From the NCBI RefSeq assembly GCF_035046505.1, contig NC_089824.1, positions 222,092,596 to 222,156,595 of the forward strand: 64,000 bases of DNA. The letters are read 5' to 3'. Shown piece by piece: positions 1-11,067 of this stretch. The notes below the pieces were generated by a model. The model saw only the letters and a program-made list of their open reading frames with translations, did no database searches and had not been told where the DNA came from. Position 1 is the stretch's first letter. Every line of letters starts with the position of its first letter. This DNA comes from Tiliqua scincoides. Its lineage: Eukaryota > Chordata > Lepidosauria > Squamata > Scincidae. Made by a program: the position numbers and the translations under genes.

Positions 1-150
1 CCATCCCATTTTCCAGTGCTAGTGCAGTTGTGCCATTGGTGGAGGGGCAGTAACTGGGGCCTTCTTAAGATATGGGAGCATGTGTTCCGTTACCATGGGG
101 CTGCATTGTGGCTACACCGCAGCTGGAAAGTTGGACTGGGCCCTCAGACT
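1..150. repeat. Foldback (MITE-like) repeat copy
   Basis: This stretch resembles the copies at about 41966-42160 and 55683-55848, sharing the landmark 'ggggctgcattgtggct' and the flanking 'ctggaaagttgga' end. The better-preserved 55.7-kb copy is an inverted repeat, so this looks like an older non-autonomous palindromic DNA element. It lies in the TTLL9 intron upstream of the first visible exon. Family name not known to me. Confidence 0.45.
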
Positions 151-324
151 GCTGAATGCAGAATGCCATTGTAGTGCAAGTTGAATCACAAATCTGCAGA
201 AACATGGACTGGAGAGACCTCATCTGCTCCTGGCTGCTTTGGTGCTTGTTTTGTCACTCACATTTGTGCCTCATTCCTTCTTCCGTGGCATTCAGGACAG
301 CACAATAGGGCTCGTTCCAGTTTA

Positions 325-395
325 TCCTCATAAGGGTCGTGTCAGGTAGGTTAGACTGAGCGACAGCAGCTCAGTGGGGATTTGTGCCCAGCCCC
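325..395 (-). repeat. tRNA-derived SINE fragment
   Basis: The stretch 'caggtaggttagactgag' followed by 'cagtggggatttg' matches the body of the SINE seen more fully at 38036-38255. Only a short piece remains, with no tRNA-like head. It lies 65 bases before the splice acceptor of the first TTLL9 exon here. Confidence 0.4.
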
Positions 396-459
396 CCCCC
401 GGCAGTGTCCACCCCTCTGCCCATCCCCCTTTCCCATCCCAGCTCTCTTATGTTGGCAG

Positions 460-656
460 GGCTGCAAGTGGATGATCCAGCAGTTCCGCCTCTACCTGAC
501 AGCCAAGCACGGAGCGGAAGCCGTGGAGATACTCTTCGCTGAGATGGACAACATTTTCATCAAGAGCCTGCAGAGTGTCCAGAAAGTGATCATCAGTGAT
601 AAGCACTGCTTTGAGCTCTATGGCTATGATATCCTGATTGACAAGGACCTGAAGCC
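460..656 (+). CDS. TTLL9: TTLL9 exon (fourth from last): tubulin polyglutamylase TTLL9
   Basis: Internal exon of a tubulin-tyrosine-ligase-like enzyme, which adds glutamate side chains to tubulin in axonemes and centrioles. It opens after a cag acceptor (457-459) in phase 0 and ends two bases into a codon at a gt donor (657-658). The 65 complete codons start [13 protein letters not shown], pass through [16 protein letters not shown] and end at [10 protein letters not shown]; the split proline codon continues into the next exon. This is the C-terminal half of the TTL ATP-grasp fold. TTLL9 is preferred over TTLL1 because of the later [16 protein letters not shown] segment and because PDRG1 and XKR7 follow. 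The N-terminal exons lie to the left of the window. Confidence 0.93.
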
Positions 657-1104
657 GTAAGTGGAAGTGACTGGAGGGCATTTGCAAACTTCTGGGCAGG
701 AAGGATGTGAGTTCTGCAGCCCAAAAAGTCCCCAGTTTTCTGTATTGGGGAACTAGGAGAGGGTGGTTAGTGGCGGACAGTGCGGGACATGGGAGAAGGT
801 GGAAGGCTATGGGAAGCTGGAAGAAAGGAATCACAGGCCTCCAACCTGCTTAGTGGGTGTGTCACTATGGCAGTTTCGAAGCACCTTGTAAAATGCAGTT
901 GCTCTTGGCAAGATGTGGATGAGGAAGAACAGGCAAGGAGCTTCTGTGAGTTCAAGTGCTGACCATCACAATCAGATGTCGGGTGCCTTATCTAGTCAGA
1001 TCAGCGGTCCATCTGACCTGGTATTGCCTGCTTTGACTGGCAGTGGCTCTCCAGCACCTCAGGGAGGGCTTTCTACCAGCCGTGCTGCTTGCAATTCTCT
1101 AACT

Positions 1105-1425
1105 CAGGGGTCTCCAAACCTCAGCCCGGGGGCCAGATGCGGCCCGTGGCAAGCCTCTATCTGGCCCGCGGCCAGCCTCTTGTCCCCTGAAAGCCTCTGG
1201 CCCACTCAACTGAACACGACCAGAACTGTGCTCTGGTTGCATCTGGAGGGTGTTCTGAGGGCCAGAGAGGTTAAATGAATGAGCCCATTCATTCATTTAT
1301 TCAGTCTTCTAAGTTCCATCTCTAATTTATTTATTAAAACTTCATATTTAAATATTTTTTCTGGCCCTCAACACCACACCAGATATTTGATGCGGCACTC
1401 TAGCCAAAAAGTTTGGAGACCCCTG
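1105..1425. mobile_element. Non-autonomous hAT DNA transposon, complete ends
   Basis: The ends are inverted repeats: CAGGGGTCTCCAAAC on the left and GTTTGGAGACCCCTG on the right. It is flanked by an exact 8-bp target duplication CTCTAACT (1097-1104 and 1426-1433), the hallmark of hAT insertion. No transposase is encoded. The same family appears at 40401-40744 and 63088-63552. It sits in a TTLL9 intron. Confidence 0.9.
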
Positions 1426-1458
1426 CTCTAACTGAATGTGCTGTGAGGGACTGGAGGT

Positions 1459-2035
1459 GGAATGATGATGATGAATATTTATTTACCACTTTTCAACAAA
1501 AAGTTCACAAAGTGGTTTACAAAGAAAATCAAATCAATGCCTTTGCTACAGCCTTAAAACTGTTAAAAAACCTTGAACCACTGTGGGTGTCCCCCAAGAA
1601 AATGAAGACCTGGTTGATCAGAGGGAGTAGGAGTCTGTAGCAGAATTCTCAGCCTGTCTCCTGTTTATTCTCAGGGGGCCTTTGCTTGCTGAACCGAAAA
1701 CATGATTTGGCTCTTGCTGTTGGAATTGCACCATCCAAGGCGAGAGAAACTAAACAGCAAATGAGAAGACCAGCACATTAGCAATTATTATTATTTATTA
1801 TTATTAACAGTATTTATATACCGCTTTTCAACTAAAAGTTCACAAAGCGGTTTACAGAGAAAAATCAAATAACTAAATGGCTCCCAAAAGGGCTCACAAT
1901 CTAAAAAGATGCAAAAGAATACCAGCAGACAGCCACTAGAACAGACACTGCTGGGGTGTGATGGGCCAGTTACTTTCCCCCTGCTATAAAGAGGAGCACC
2001 CACTTGAAAAAGTGCCTCTTACCCAATTAGCAATG
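1459..2035. repeat. Two pieces of a LINE/SINE 3'-end repeat
   Basis: Two related stretches, about 1470-1590 and 1785-2030, share 'ttcacaaagyggtttaca' preceded by an AT-rich run with 'tatttatataccgcttttca'. The second continues through 'gggctcacaatctaaaaag'. This is the style of an L2-like LINE tail common in reptile genomes. Between and after them I see no gene. Confidence 0.5.
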
Positions 2036-2692
2036 AACCAGGCCAGCCAGATTTATTCTGACAAGGAGACTTGCACAATCGGATTAAGTCGCACTGCGCT
2101 CCTTTGAGTTTTGTCTTTCTGGTCTTGCTTGTGCAATGGTCCTCTGCCTGCTGGTTCAGTTAGCGCCCTTGGTGGCCAGTCATGCCTCTGCCACAGCCCT
2201 GGGGACATCCTTGCTTCAAAGGAGCAGACAAGCCAGACGCCAGCCAGCCACAGTCAGAGCAGACGGGCCTCCCCTCTGCGCTCTTGTCTCCTGTATTCAC
2301 AGCCATGCCTTGGCAGGCACCAAATTGGAAGAATCAGTGCAGGCACCTTGTGCTGTGTTTGTGGTCCACTAGCTTTGCTTGCTGGTTGGTCATTTCCCAG
2401 GGAGCCTCCTGGCAGCTCCACGTGTTCCAGCACATGAAACCGGAAGCCTATGCAGGGAGGGCTGGCTCGGTTCTTGTCACCAAGTGAGTGATGTGGGAGT
2501 GTTTCTCAGCTTAAGCCATTCTGCCCAACGTTGCATATATGCAGCACAGACCAAATGTGTACACCTGTGGGCTGGGCAGAAATGGGTTAAGCCACTGACC
2601 TCAGTGAAAGGTGGGGAGATTAGGCCCATTTCTGCTTTTTTCTCTCTCCTGCTCATCAAACTTAACAGGTCATAGAGAGCGTGTGCATGTAC

Positions 2693-2917
2693 AGTTCAGG
2701 GACATGTGGTGGGTGTGGAGGCAAGTGAGGCAGAGCCTCCCCACTAGAGTCCTTCGAAAAGTGCCACCATGTGTGAGGTGTGTAGACACTCAAAATCTAC
2801 ACACACAGTGTGTGAGTTGTGAGCACTTGCACACCTCACACATGGCGGCATTTTTCAAAGAACTGTGGTGGGGAGACTCTGCCTCACCTGCCTCCCCACC
2901 CACTACATGTCCCTGAT
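2693..2917. repeat. Long palindromic element (MITE-like)
   Basis: The left arm (about 2697-2785) begins 'cagggacatgtggtggg' and contains 'gaggcagagcctcccca'. The right arm (about 2830-2917) is its reverse complement, ending 'cccactacatgtccctg'. The whole folds into one hairpin with a short loop. Related single arms occur near 26518-26608 and 52140-52490. It has no coding potential. The inverted ends suggest a DNA transposon derivative; no target duplication was established. Confidence 0.7.
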
Positions 2918-3059
2918 ACACTTGTGACCTGTCCAGTCACAGAATCCAGGGAGGGACTATGAAGATTTAAAAGGGCGTTATTTTCAGAAACTTCATTCAG
3001 TTCTGTGAAACAAAACAATCAACAGGACTATTGTGGGGAGGCCCAGATGTGATTCTCAG

Positions 3060-3552
3060 CAGTGGCGTAGCTAAGGGGGTGCAGGGGGTCACACCGGGCA
3101 ACAAGCTTTAGGAGGACAACAAGCTGAGCTTGACACTAGTGGCCAAAATTGTGAAAATCTTTGTATGTACGAATAATACCATCTTGTTATATATCATAGG
3201 AAAGGTAATTTAATGAAGAATGCAATGAAACAAACCAAATTAGAATATCTGTATTCTATCAAACGTTATGGTCAATTAACCAGAAAACGAAAACACAACT
3301 GCCTTAAGGAACAAAAAATGAATTTCTTTTATTCAAAACTGACCTCTGAGACTGGTTGTTCTGAGAGCCAATGAGATGTTACTATGATATAGCATGGAAC
3401 CAATAAGGTGTTAATATGGGGGAGGCAGGTCTTCCCCCCAATTTGCACTTTTTAAGAAGCCTGGGTGTGATGTTACTTCCAGTTGTGACATCATTTCCAG
3501 GGCATCATTTGGAGCTCTGCACTGGGCTACATGTTGATTAGCTACGCCACTG
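3060..3552. mobile_element. Non-autonomous hAT DNA transposon, complete ends
   Basis: Inverted ends CAGTGGCGTAGCTAA and TTAGCTACGCCACTG are flanked by an exact 8-bp duplication ATTCTCAG (3052-3059 and 3553-3560). The AT-rich interior (about 3125-3290) is matched in reverse orientation at about 58925-59050, so the two copies belong to one family. No transposase reading frame is present. Confidence 0.9.
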
Positions 3553-3564
3553 ATTCTCAGATAA

Positions 3565-3885
3565 TCTTTTTGACATTTCATTCATTCATTTATTCATTCA
3601 TTCTCTGTTTAATCTCCCAATGGGCATTCTAAGTGACTTACAACAATACAAATATGAAGAGAAATACAGTACAAATATAAAAATATAAACTTTAAACCAA
3701 TACCAATATAAAAATATAAGCATCAAAATTACCTAAAATTAATATGCAACCTAAAAATCTAATTAAAAACCAGCAGCAGGCAGTAAAAACACAGCCCATA
3801 AAAACAATCAGCATAAACCCTTAACCGTCAATATTAAAAGTCCGAACTCAGAAGGCGAGTGATTTAGTGCCAAGCCAAACAGTGT
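3565..3885. repeat. AT-rich repeat with L2-like tail
   Basis: A cattc/attt microsatellite-like run (about 3578-3603) leads into 'gtgacttacaacaatacaa' and an A-rich stretch with repeated 'aatataaaaatataa'. This is the style of an old L2-type LINE 3' end in reverse orientation. No gene is seen. Confidence 0.4.
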
Positions 3886-4065
3886 CCCCAAGCACTGTGA
3901 ATGAGTGAAAGCATTCATTCCTCCTGCTTGACATGGGGACAGCTCCATCACATGGCTACTCAGTCTCCTTGGGGAAGTTGTGCAGTTACGCTATCGATGT
4001 GGGTCGTGAGCTCAAGGGTCTCAAGATGGACCCCTCCCCGTCACCTCACCAAGCACCAGGTTCCT

Positions 4066-4842
4066 TGTGGACAGCTCGATGAAAGTGTCAACCCAATGCA
4101 CGGCAGCAGTAAAGAAGGCTAATTCCATGCTTGGGATCATTAGGAAAGGCATTAAGAATAAGACAGCTAATATTGTAATGCCATTGTACAAATCAATGGT
4201 TAGGCCACACCTGGAGTACTGTGTCCAGTTCTGGTCACCGCATCTCAAAAAGGATATAGTGGAGATGGAAAAGGTGCAAAAGAGAGCGTCTAAAATGATT
4301 CCTGGGCTGGGGCACCTTCCTTATGAGGAAAGGCTACAGTGTTTGGGCCTCTTCAGCCTAGAAAAGAGGCGCCTGAGGGCAGACATGATTGAGACATACA
4401 AAATCATGCAGGGACAGAGTGGATAGAGAGACTCTTTTTCCCCTCTTGCATAACATCAGAACCAAGGGACATCCACAAAAGCTGAATGTTGGGAGAGTTA
4501 GGACAGACAGAAGAAAATATTTCTTTACCCAGCATGTAATTAGTTTGTGGAACTCCTTGCCACAGGAAGTAGTGATGGCATCTTGCCTGGATGCCTTTAA
4601 GAGGGGATTGGACAAATTTCTGGAGGAGAAGATCATTACGGGTTACAAGTCATAGTAGGTATGTGCAAGCTCTTGGTTTTAGAGGCAGGCTGCCCCTGAT
4701 TGCCAGATGCAGGGTTGGGCACTGGGAGGCAGGTTGTGCCTGTTGTCTTGTGTGCTCCCTGGGGCATTTGGTGGGCCACTGTGAGGTACAGGAAGCTGAA
4801 CCAGATGGGCCTTTGGCCTGACCCAGTGGGGCTCTTCTTATG
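4066..4842 (+). mobile_element. CR1 LINE, 3' end (ORF2 C-terminus plus 3' UTR)
   Basis: A 5'-truncated CR1 copy. It encodes the end of the reverse transcriptase protein, recognisable as [37 protein letters not shown] and LFSLEKRRLRADMIETYKIM. Then come the conserved 3' UTR with 'gggccactgtgaggtacagg' and the end 'ttatgttc'. It stops 99 bases before the next TTLL9 exon, so the sequence upstream of that acceptor is partly retroposon-derived. Confidence 0.9.
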
Positions 4843-4941
4843 TTCAACTCTGCCACCTCTTTCACTACAGGCTGGTGAAGCAGACTGCCAGCAGAGTTTG
4901 CTTCTCCTGTGCCTGACATTCTGTTCTGCTTTCTGCCATAG

Positions 4942-5055
4942 CTGGCTTCTAGAAGTCAATGCTTCCCCCTCCCTCACCGCCAGCAGCCAGGAGGACTATG
5001 AACTCAAAACCCGGCTTCTTGAGGACACGCTGAATATAGTAGACATGGAAGGCAG
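4942..5055 (+). CDS. TTLL9: TTLL9 exon (third from last), ATP-grasp metal-binding segment
   Basis: Acceptor ag at 4940-4941, donor gt at 5056-5057, 114 nt. It completes the split proline codon, then reads [19 protein letters not shown] and ends in [10 protein letters not shown] plus a split arginine. The EVNASPSL motif is the signature of the TTL family; its Glu and Asn are the known Mg-ATP ligands, so the catalytic core is intact here. The acceptor is a weak 'ccatag' preceded by a pyrimidine-rich tract. A stronger-looking decoy acceptor lies at 4869-4870. Confidence 0.95.
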
Positions 5056-6262
5056 GTGAGCAAAGCCATATGGGGACATGTTTGCATGGTGTACAATGCA
5101 TACTTTTCATTGTATTTAGAGCATTACAACATTTATAATTGTTATAGTATCAAAAATAAAAATCAGCCAATAGTGTGTGAAGAAATGAGCTCAGCTCCTG
5201 GTTCCTACATAGAAGGTGTTTGCTGTATTGTGTGTGCTCCGAGCCCTGCCCCAGGCAGTAGCTACTGTGGATTTTTAACAAGGTTCTGGCTGCCCATCTC
5301 CTTTTCCCAGTGGGAAAGACTTCAGGGCACCAGACCTGAGATCTGATTCCCTTTGGCCCAGCAGGATCACATTTCTACTATTGTGGCATCTGTCTCCACC
5401 TACAAGGGACATGAAATAGGAGAGGAGGTTGGTGTTGATGGTATTTTCCTGGGTCCCATCTTGTGCTGATTTCTTTGTACAGAGTTTCTAATCTGCTGCC
5501 TCTGACTCAGGGCAAGTAAGACTCTGGTGGGGCTGCAGATTTGATCAGGCCAGCGGTGCTCCTCTCTCAGAAGCCCCTTTTCTGATTGAAAGCACAGGAA
5601 GCCTGCAAAGACGGTGCCTACAACAAGAAGGGACCTCTGACTGACTGTTATAATAGGCCTCCAACTTCAGGGACTGCTGATACAGGTGCCCATGGCAATT
5701 TGTCATGGAAATAGGAAGCAGGGTGGAGTCCCCACTCAGTGTGCACAGCTGCAGGACAGCCAGGCCTGGATCTACCTCTGCCCCCCTCGCTTAGCACACT
5801 CTTAGATCCAAGGCCATTGATTAGAGAGGAAGACAATCCCTCCAGCCAGGCAGAGACACGTGACAGGAGGCACAGAAGGGCAGGGCGAGTGTGGCTTCAG
5901 AGCCCTGTTGCTGCTCAGACCAAGAGGCTCAGCTTCTCCCCACACAATTTTTATAGGTGGACTCATTTTATTGTAAACCCCCGTGGGTGCCTTTGTTTCT
6001 GGCGGAAAGGTGGGTTTCAAATACCTGAAACATGGCACACCATGTATGTATTGTCATCCAGCTGCAGAATCTGGGTCACTAAGCAAACCATTCCAGGCAC
6101 CCTGCATGCCACAGACAACCCACACTTGTGCCAACGCTCAACACACCTGGATGGTGATGTGCTGCTACTTTATTATTTCTGTACTGATTACGCCTTTTGG
6201 CAGGGAAAGGAAGGGCAGGCACTTCAATAATTGTGCTTGATGCTCAGCTTTTGTTCCTACAG
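5056..6262 (+). other. TTLL9 intron, no feature recognised
   Basis: About 1.2 kb between two TTLL9 exons. I see no known repeat, RNA gene or additional exon. The longest open frame (5739-6230) does not resemble a known protein. Confidence 0.5.
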
Positions 6263-6384
6263 GTTGACAGGGAAGGAGAAGCGTGTTGGGGGCTTTGACC
6301 TCGTATGGAACGATGGTCCTGTTAGCAGAGGAGATGGGAATTTGGATACACCAATGAATGGCTTTGTGGCAAACACACATTTAG
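6263..6384 (+). CDS. TTLL9: TTLL9 exon (penultimate)
   Basis: Acceptor ag at 6261-6262, donor gt at 6385-6386, 122 nt. It reads [20 protein letters not shown], then [20 protein letters not shown] with a split glycine. This is the TTLL9-specific region after the TTL domain, which differs from the TTLL1 tail. Phase 1 in and phase 1 out agree with the neighbouring exons. Confidence 0.93.
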
Positions 6385-6684
6385 GTACTTAACTCTGAGG
6401 TAGATGGCTGGGTGGCCCTTGGGAGGCACTGGCAGGGCTCTGTGACCATGGAATTTCGTAGCATGCTGGAGACTGCAACTTTTGCTCTTTTGCTCCTACA
6501 CATTTTACCCCAAGCCAGGTCTACATACTCCTTCACATAGTGCGTAGTCTGTGGCATTCAGTGCTGGGCTAGATAGTTCAAAACTCTGACTGGGTAAAGC
6601 AGCTTTGTATGTTTGTAAGATTGCATTCTGTACCTATTTAACTGTCTTAAATTGGCTGCCTGCAATTCAACCAGTAGGAAAAGT

Positions 6685-6893
6685 CCATCACAGGTTACAA
6701 GCTGTGATAGGTCTGTGCAAGCTCCTTATTTTAGAAGTAGGCCAACTCTGAATGCCCGATACAAGGGAGGGCACCAGGATGAGGTCTCTTGTTATCTGGT
6801 GTGCTCCCTGAGGCATCTGATGGGCCACTGTGAGATACAGGAAGCTGGACTAGATAGGCCTGTGGCCTGAACCAGCAGGGTTCTGTTTATGAC
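6685..6893 (+). mobile_element. CR1 LINE 3' UTR fragment
   Basis: The piece starts 'catcacaggttacaagc' and carries the CR1 3' UTR landmarks 'gggccactgtgagatacagg' and 'aagctggactagataggcct'. It is more diverged than the 4.07-kb copy and lies in the last TTLL9 intron. A T-run follows at about 6920-6935. Confidence 0.8.
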
Positions 6894-7158
6894 CAACTTT
6901 TAAGACAGGCAGTTTAGCCTTTTTTTTTTTTTTTTAAAGAACTACCCTTGTATCGCTCCCTTAGATGCTGAATGGAAAGACTTGACTCTTTTCCCAGCGC
7001 CACTTCCATCAGGTGGTGCATCTAACACAGACTGTCAGATAGTACTGAGAGGCACCTGCAGCATTTCCTCTAGCCATTTTTCCACCCTAACTGAAGCAAT
7101 CAGCTGATTTTGTTCTTTCTCCACTAAAGGTAACATCTTGTTCTCACTTTCATTTCAG

Positions 7159-7229
7159 GCTACAACAATGACAGGAAGAAACAGCTGAAGCAGCTTTTCA
7201 AGTCTATTCAGTCACAGCAGAAAGTGTAG
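7159..7229 (+). CDS. TTLL9: TTLL9 last coding exon and stop
   Basis: Acceptor cag at 7156-7158. It finishes the split glycine, reads YNNDRKKQLKQLFKSIQSQQ then KV, and stops at TAG (7227-7229). The basic Lys/Arg/Gln-rich end matches the TTLL9 C-terminus as I recall it. The four exons in this window join in frame with consensus splice sites. Confidence 0.93.
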
Positions 7230-7705
7230 CATTTACTCAGGGTACAGCAGAAGGGGAATGGTCAGAAGTTGGAGGTTCCTTTTGTGTTGCAGAGCCAAAC
7301 TCGGGCCACTTGCCAACTTCACGAGCCTCAGCTAGATCCACCCCTTACACATACTTTGGGGAGCTTCAGGAGCATCTGTAGAGAAGTTTCCTGGGTCTCA
7401 AGACAGGCCGACTTCAAGTGTCAGGCAGATTCTAATCAAGGTAATCCATTGCATGAAGTCAACTTGGCAACTTGCTGCTACACTGCACCAGGGCAAATGT
7501 GATCAGTGCTTAGCATTCACAGAACCGACAAAGAGTGGGGGGGCAGGAGTGTTGGTCTTCCTAAGTGGTGGCTGCTCTACTATGAAGTCATCCACAGTGA
7601 AAGTTGGACAAAGCAATGCTTCCCTGCCAAATACACCCTTGTATACGATCTTGCTTCAGATACACACGGAGGATAAATAAAAGTTACTAAGACTGCTAAG
7701 ACTTG
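7230..7705 (+). other. TTLL9: TTLL9 3' untranslated region
   Basis: Follows the TAG stop and ends just after the AATAAA at 7676-7681. There is no repeat and no conserved frame. The 3' boundary is inferred from the poly(A) signal only. Confidence 0.6.
7676..7681 (+). terminator. TTLL9 poly(A) signal AATAAA
   Basis: Canonical AATAAA 447 bases after the TTLL9 stop, followed within 40 bases by T/G-containing sequence. It is the only canonical signal I noticed in this 3' region. Confidence 0.65.
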
Positions 7706-9340
7706 AGAAACCTGCTCCTTTGCTTTTGACAGGGGAATGCTGGGCCCAGGGTGGAGAGGAAGTGAGAACATGTAAGCAGCTACTGACCCTGTGACTCAAC
7801 ACAGGTCTAAATAGGATTGTGGAGCAAAGGCCTCCGTGATCTCCATCTCTCCTACGTGTTCTCCACATGCTGAGTCTTTAGGAAAGGACAATCCAGCAGC
7901 ACCTGGGGCTTGGGGTTCTCCCTTGCCAGATTCTGTCTGTTCTATCTGCTTCTGCCCATTAGATACTAAAGCACCAAACAAGAGCACAGGAACTGCACCT
8001 TTGTCACTTTTTGTATCCTAATGTCCATCGTGTTAGGAATGAGGCTGAAACAAAAGAATTTAAAATTTGCATGTCTAGGGCAAATTTGAGAGTAAACTAA
8101 AGATTACTGGATTTGACTATTTGGAGACTACTAAAACACAAGCCTTCAGTGGATGTTTGAGACCAGGGAGCTGTTTAAAGGTTGAATGGAGAACCCTGGC
8201 CAGAAGGTTGCACATAAGCCCAGTAAGGAGATGCTCCAGCAATTCTCACAAGCCAGCAAAACTATACCGCTTCAGGCAATGCAACAGGGCAAGCACTGTT
8301 ATCATAGATCAGTGAGAGATGGGCCTGGGAGGGTCATTTCCAAGGGCTGATTCACACAGCCACCCTCCCCAGAGAGCAGGGACTTCACCAAGGGACACAG
8401 GCTGCCTCTCCAGATGTGCAGGAAGACCTCAAGTCAATCATACCTGCAGTAGCTACCCCCTAAAGCAAGCACAGGGTGCTGCAACCACAAGGGACTGTTG
8501 AGCTCATGGTCTTCTCCAGGGCTTAGAGATTTGGTTGTGGCTGACATGGATCCTGGTGTGTTCGACAATGCTTGCTCCAAATGATTAATACAATTTGACC
8601 TCAGAAAACAGAATATACCCACAAAAGGTCACAGGTTCACATGTAAAAAGTATGAAGAGGGTGGGAATGGACACAGGAGAAAAGCAGGATAATGGCAGGT
8701 CTCAGGGAAAGTGTCCTGGTCAGGCTTTAAAGTAATTGCAGAAAACCCCAAACACAAGTCTCTATGGCAAGTGAAATATGCAGACTGGTGCTGCTGATTG
8801 ACAGGCCAGAGTGTGTATGGAAAGCAGGGAGTAGGGAAGTTTGCCACCTACTGGTGCAAACCAACCATGCAAAAGTTCAGGTTGAGAGGGGCAAGCAGGG
8901 AGCTCACACCTGCCACTTGGAGAGGCTAAGCTCATACCCTGCAAGTCAGATTTTATGGATTCCTGCCTTTCTTGCCCCCTCCCACAGATGTTCTTCAGAG
9001 TTGGCCAGCACACTGCAGAAATGCCAACTAGCTCATTACAGTTACAATCCCACACAGATCTCATAATTTTAAGCTGGAAGAAGCTGCCTAAGTAGCAGCA
9101 GATGTTTGGCTGGGGTAGAGAGAAATATTACCAGCTGTGCCATTTGGTATTTTTACCCACCTAGTGTGCGACACCCAACACTGCACAGCAAGACAAACTT
9201 CTAGGCAAAAAGGCAGCTATGACTGTCTAGACTGTGTGCCCTTAGACTCTAAGAGTTAAAAGTCGCTGATTTCAACCAATGGATCACAACACAAGCTGGC
9301 TGAACAACAGAACATATTCCCATCACCCACGACAAGCAGT
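7706..9340. other. Intergenic spacer between convergent TTLL9 and PDRG1
   Basis: About 1.6 kb between the two inferred transcript ends. I see no recognisable repeat, RNA gene or coding frame. The region is low-repeat compared with the rest of the window. Confidence 0.5.
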
Positions 9341-9365
9341 TGATTAATGTACAATTAATGTACAA

Positions 9366-9371
9366 TTTATT
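9366..9371 (-). terminator. PDRG1 poly(A) signal (AATAAA on minus strand)
   Basis: TTTATT on the plus strand, 371 bases beyond the PDRG1 stop. It is the first canonical signal I noticed downstream of the PDRG1 coding region. Confidence 0.55.
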
Positions 9372-9741
9372 ATCATGAAATCATGCATTTCCTATCCTAG
9401 AAGACAACAGAATCATAGTTCTGCTACTTGCTTCCCTTCCAGAATTCAAGAGCCCAACAATAACTTAATTTGGCATCATCTTACAATGACAACATTGTGA
9501 CCTGTCATAAATATCTTGCTCTTTGGGTTTCAAAGCTCAGCCAGGCTGTCAAAGCTGCAGAGAAAGACTGCTGTGAACATTTTTCTCCACTCAACCTGCC
9601 ACAAAAGACCAAAGAGATTGGGTGCTCAACAGCTCAGAAGATGCCCTGTGTCCAGACCAGGCATCTGCCTGTGAAGTTTCCTTTTGCACCATGAGCTTCT
9701 TGCACAGGAAGCGGCGGCTAAGTCCACACAACGATACAGCC

Positions 9742-9824
9742 TCAGCCTTCCAGCACCTTTTTAATGAACCACATTTCTTCTGTGCCCAAAGGTTTCAGGC
9801 TGTAGCCTTTCAGCTCTGGTTTAC
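9742..9824 (-). CDS. PDRG1: PDRG1 exon 5 (C-terminus and stop)
   Basis: Minus-strand terminal coding exon, 83 nt. It begins after an AG acceptor (CCCAAG) and completes a split glycine, then reads KPELKGYSLKPLGTEEMWFI followed by KKVLEG and TGA (9742-9744). The KPELKG start corresponds to human GKPELKGFNLNPL, and the VLEG end to human VILKG. The middle is more diverged than the other exons. Confidence 0.92.
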
Positions 9825-10986
9825 CTTGGGAAAGAATGAGGAGATATCAAGCTATCAGAGAAGTCCTGTGGAAAAAAACAGTCAAAACAGCAGGGGAATT
9901 TGTAGCTTTCCTTGAAATATATGACTTGATTCATCTGCAATGAGATGTGCCACCCCTGAGTTCGTGTATCTTGTCATCTCATGTTATACCACATGTGGAC
10001 TGGAAACCAGTGGGAGCCAAATTTTTGATTCCTTCTTGGGGGAACCTCATTCTCTTGGTAACAAGGAAAGAAAATTTCCCTGTAAAAGGTGGAGCAGCAA
10101 ATCACACAATAAGCCTGAACCATGAAGATTTCCAAAACTCCCACTCCTTTCAGCAGGTTAGTTCTGCTGGGACACATGCAGACACAGGAAGTCTGCTGAT
10201 AACTGATAGTACCAGAGGAGGGACTAGTGTGACTTTTGCCAAGGATAAACCCCCCAATTGCAATGAATCTGTGGTCACAAATCCCACATGGGTTGACCGT
10301 CACAGATGCCAATCACAAATGCACTTTGCCACAGAGTAACTGCATGTCTGGTGCAGGCCTAAGTGAGTGATCCCAGCTAGGCACAATTCTAGGCAGCTTG
10401 CATTAGGCTTTTATTTCTTTCTGCAATAATTTCACGTGTCTTGCCTATTTCAGCCTTGCCCGTTTTCATTTTCTGAGTGTCCTATTTGTGAAAACTCCAG
10501 AGTAGAGAGCTACAGCCCCTCATACTACTACAAATTACTCTTGGCTTACTTTGCAAGGCCTTATCTGCATAAAGAGAAACTGGGGTTGACCAGAGTCAGC
10601 TGGCTCTCCAGACATTTCTTTTGTGACCAGGTTCCATGCTAAGGGAACCCGGCTAACTGAGCTGGAGGAAGGGCAAGGAGAAGGGTGTCTTTCCTTGCTG
10701 GTGGGAGTTATGTACTCATGCAGGATCACCAGTGCCAAAGCTGTTTGCCACAGTCATCCCAGGAAGATACCCAAAGGTGTGTGAGAAGGTCAGGTGCTTG
10801 GGCTGTTTGCCTTGCTTCTCTCTCCAAGAAGAGAAGTGGGCCTAGTGGGTCCCAACAGGTCACCACAAAGTGCATGAAGAGTAGCAGCAACAACAGAAAA
10901 AATATCAACACCTGATCCAAATTCCACCAGGTTCCCCATCACATTCATGACAGAACTTGATTATTTCTTGCTCATTGGGCAAATAC

Positions 10987-11067
10987 CTTGAGCTTCCAAG
11001 AGACGGCTGACCTTCACTTTCAGCTCTTCCCTCAATTTTGCTATTTCTTTGTCTAAGAGTTCTTGAT
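10987..11067 (-). CDS. PDRG1: PDRG1 exon 4
   Basis: 81 nt between a CAG acceptor and a GTATTT donor on the minus strand. After a split aspartate codon it reads QELLDKEIAKLREELKVKVS and RLLEAQ. This matches human DQDHLDKEIEKLRKQLKVKVNRLFEAQ closely and is the second coiled-coil helix of the prefoldin-like fold. Confidence 0.95.

Noticed and set aside
460-7229. Identification of the first gene as TTLL1 rather than TTLL9
   Set aside because: The catalytic motif is shared, but the C-terminal exons ([16 protein letters not shown] and the short basic end) do not fit TTLL1, and the next genes are PDRG1 and XKR7.
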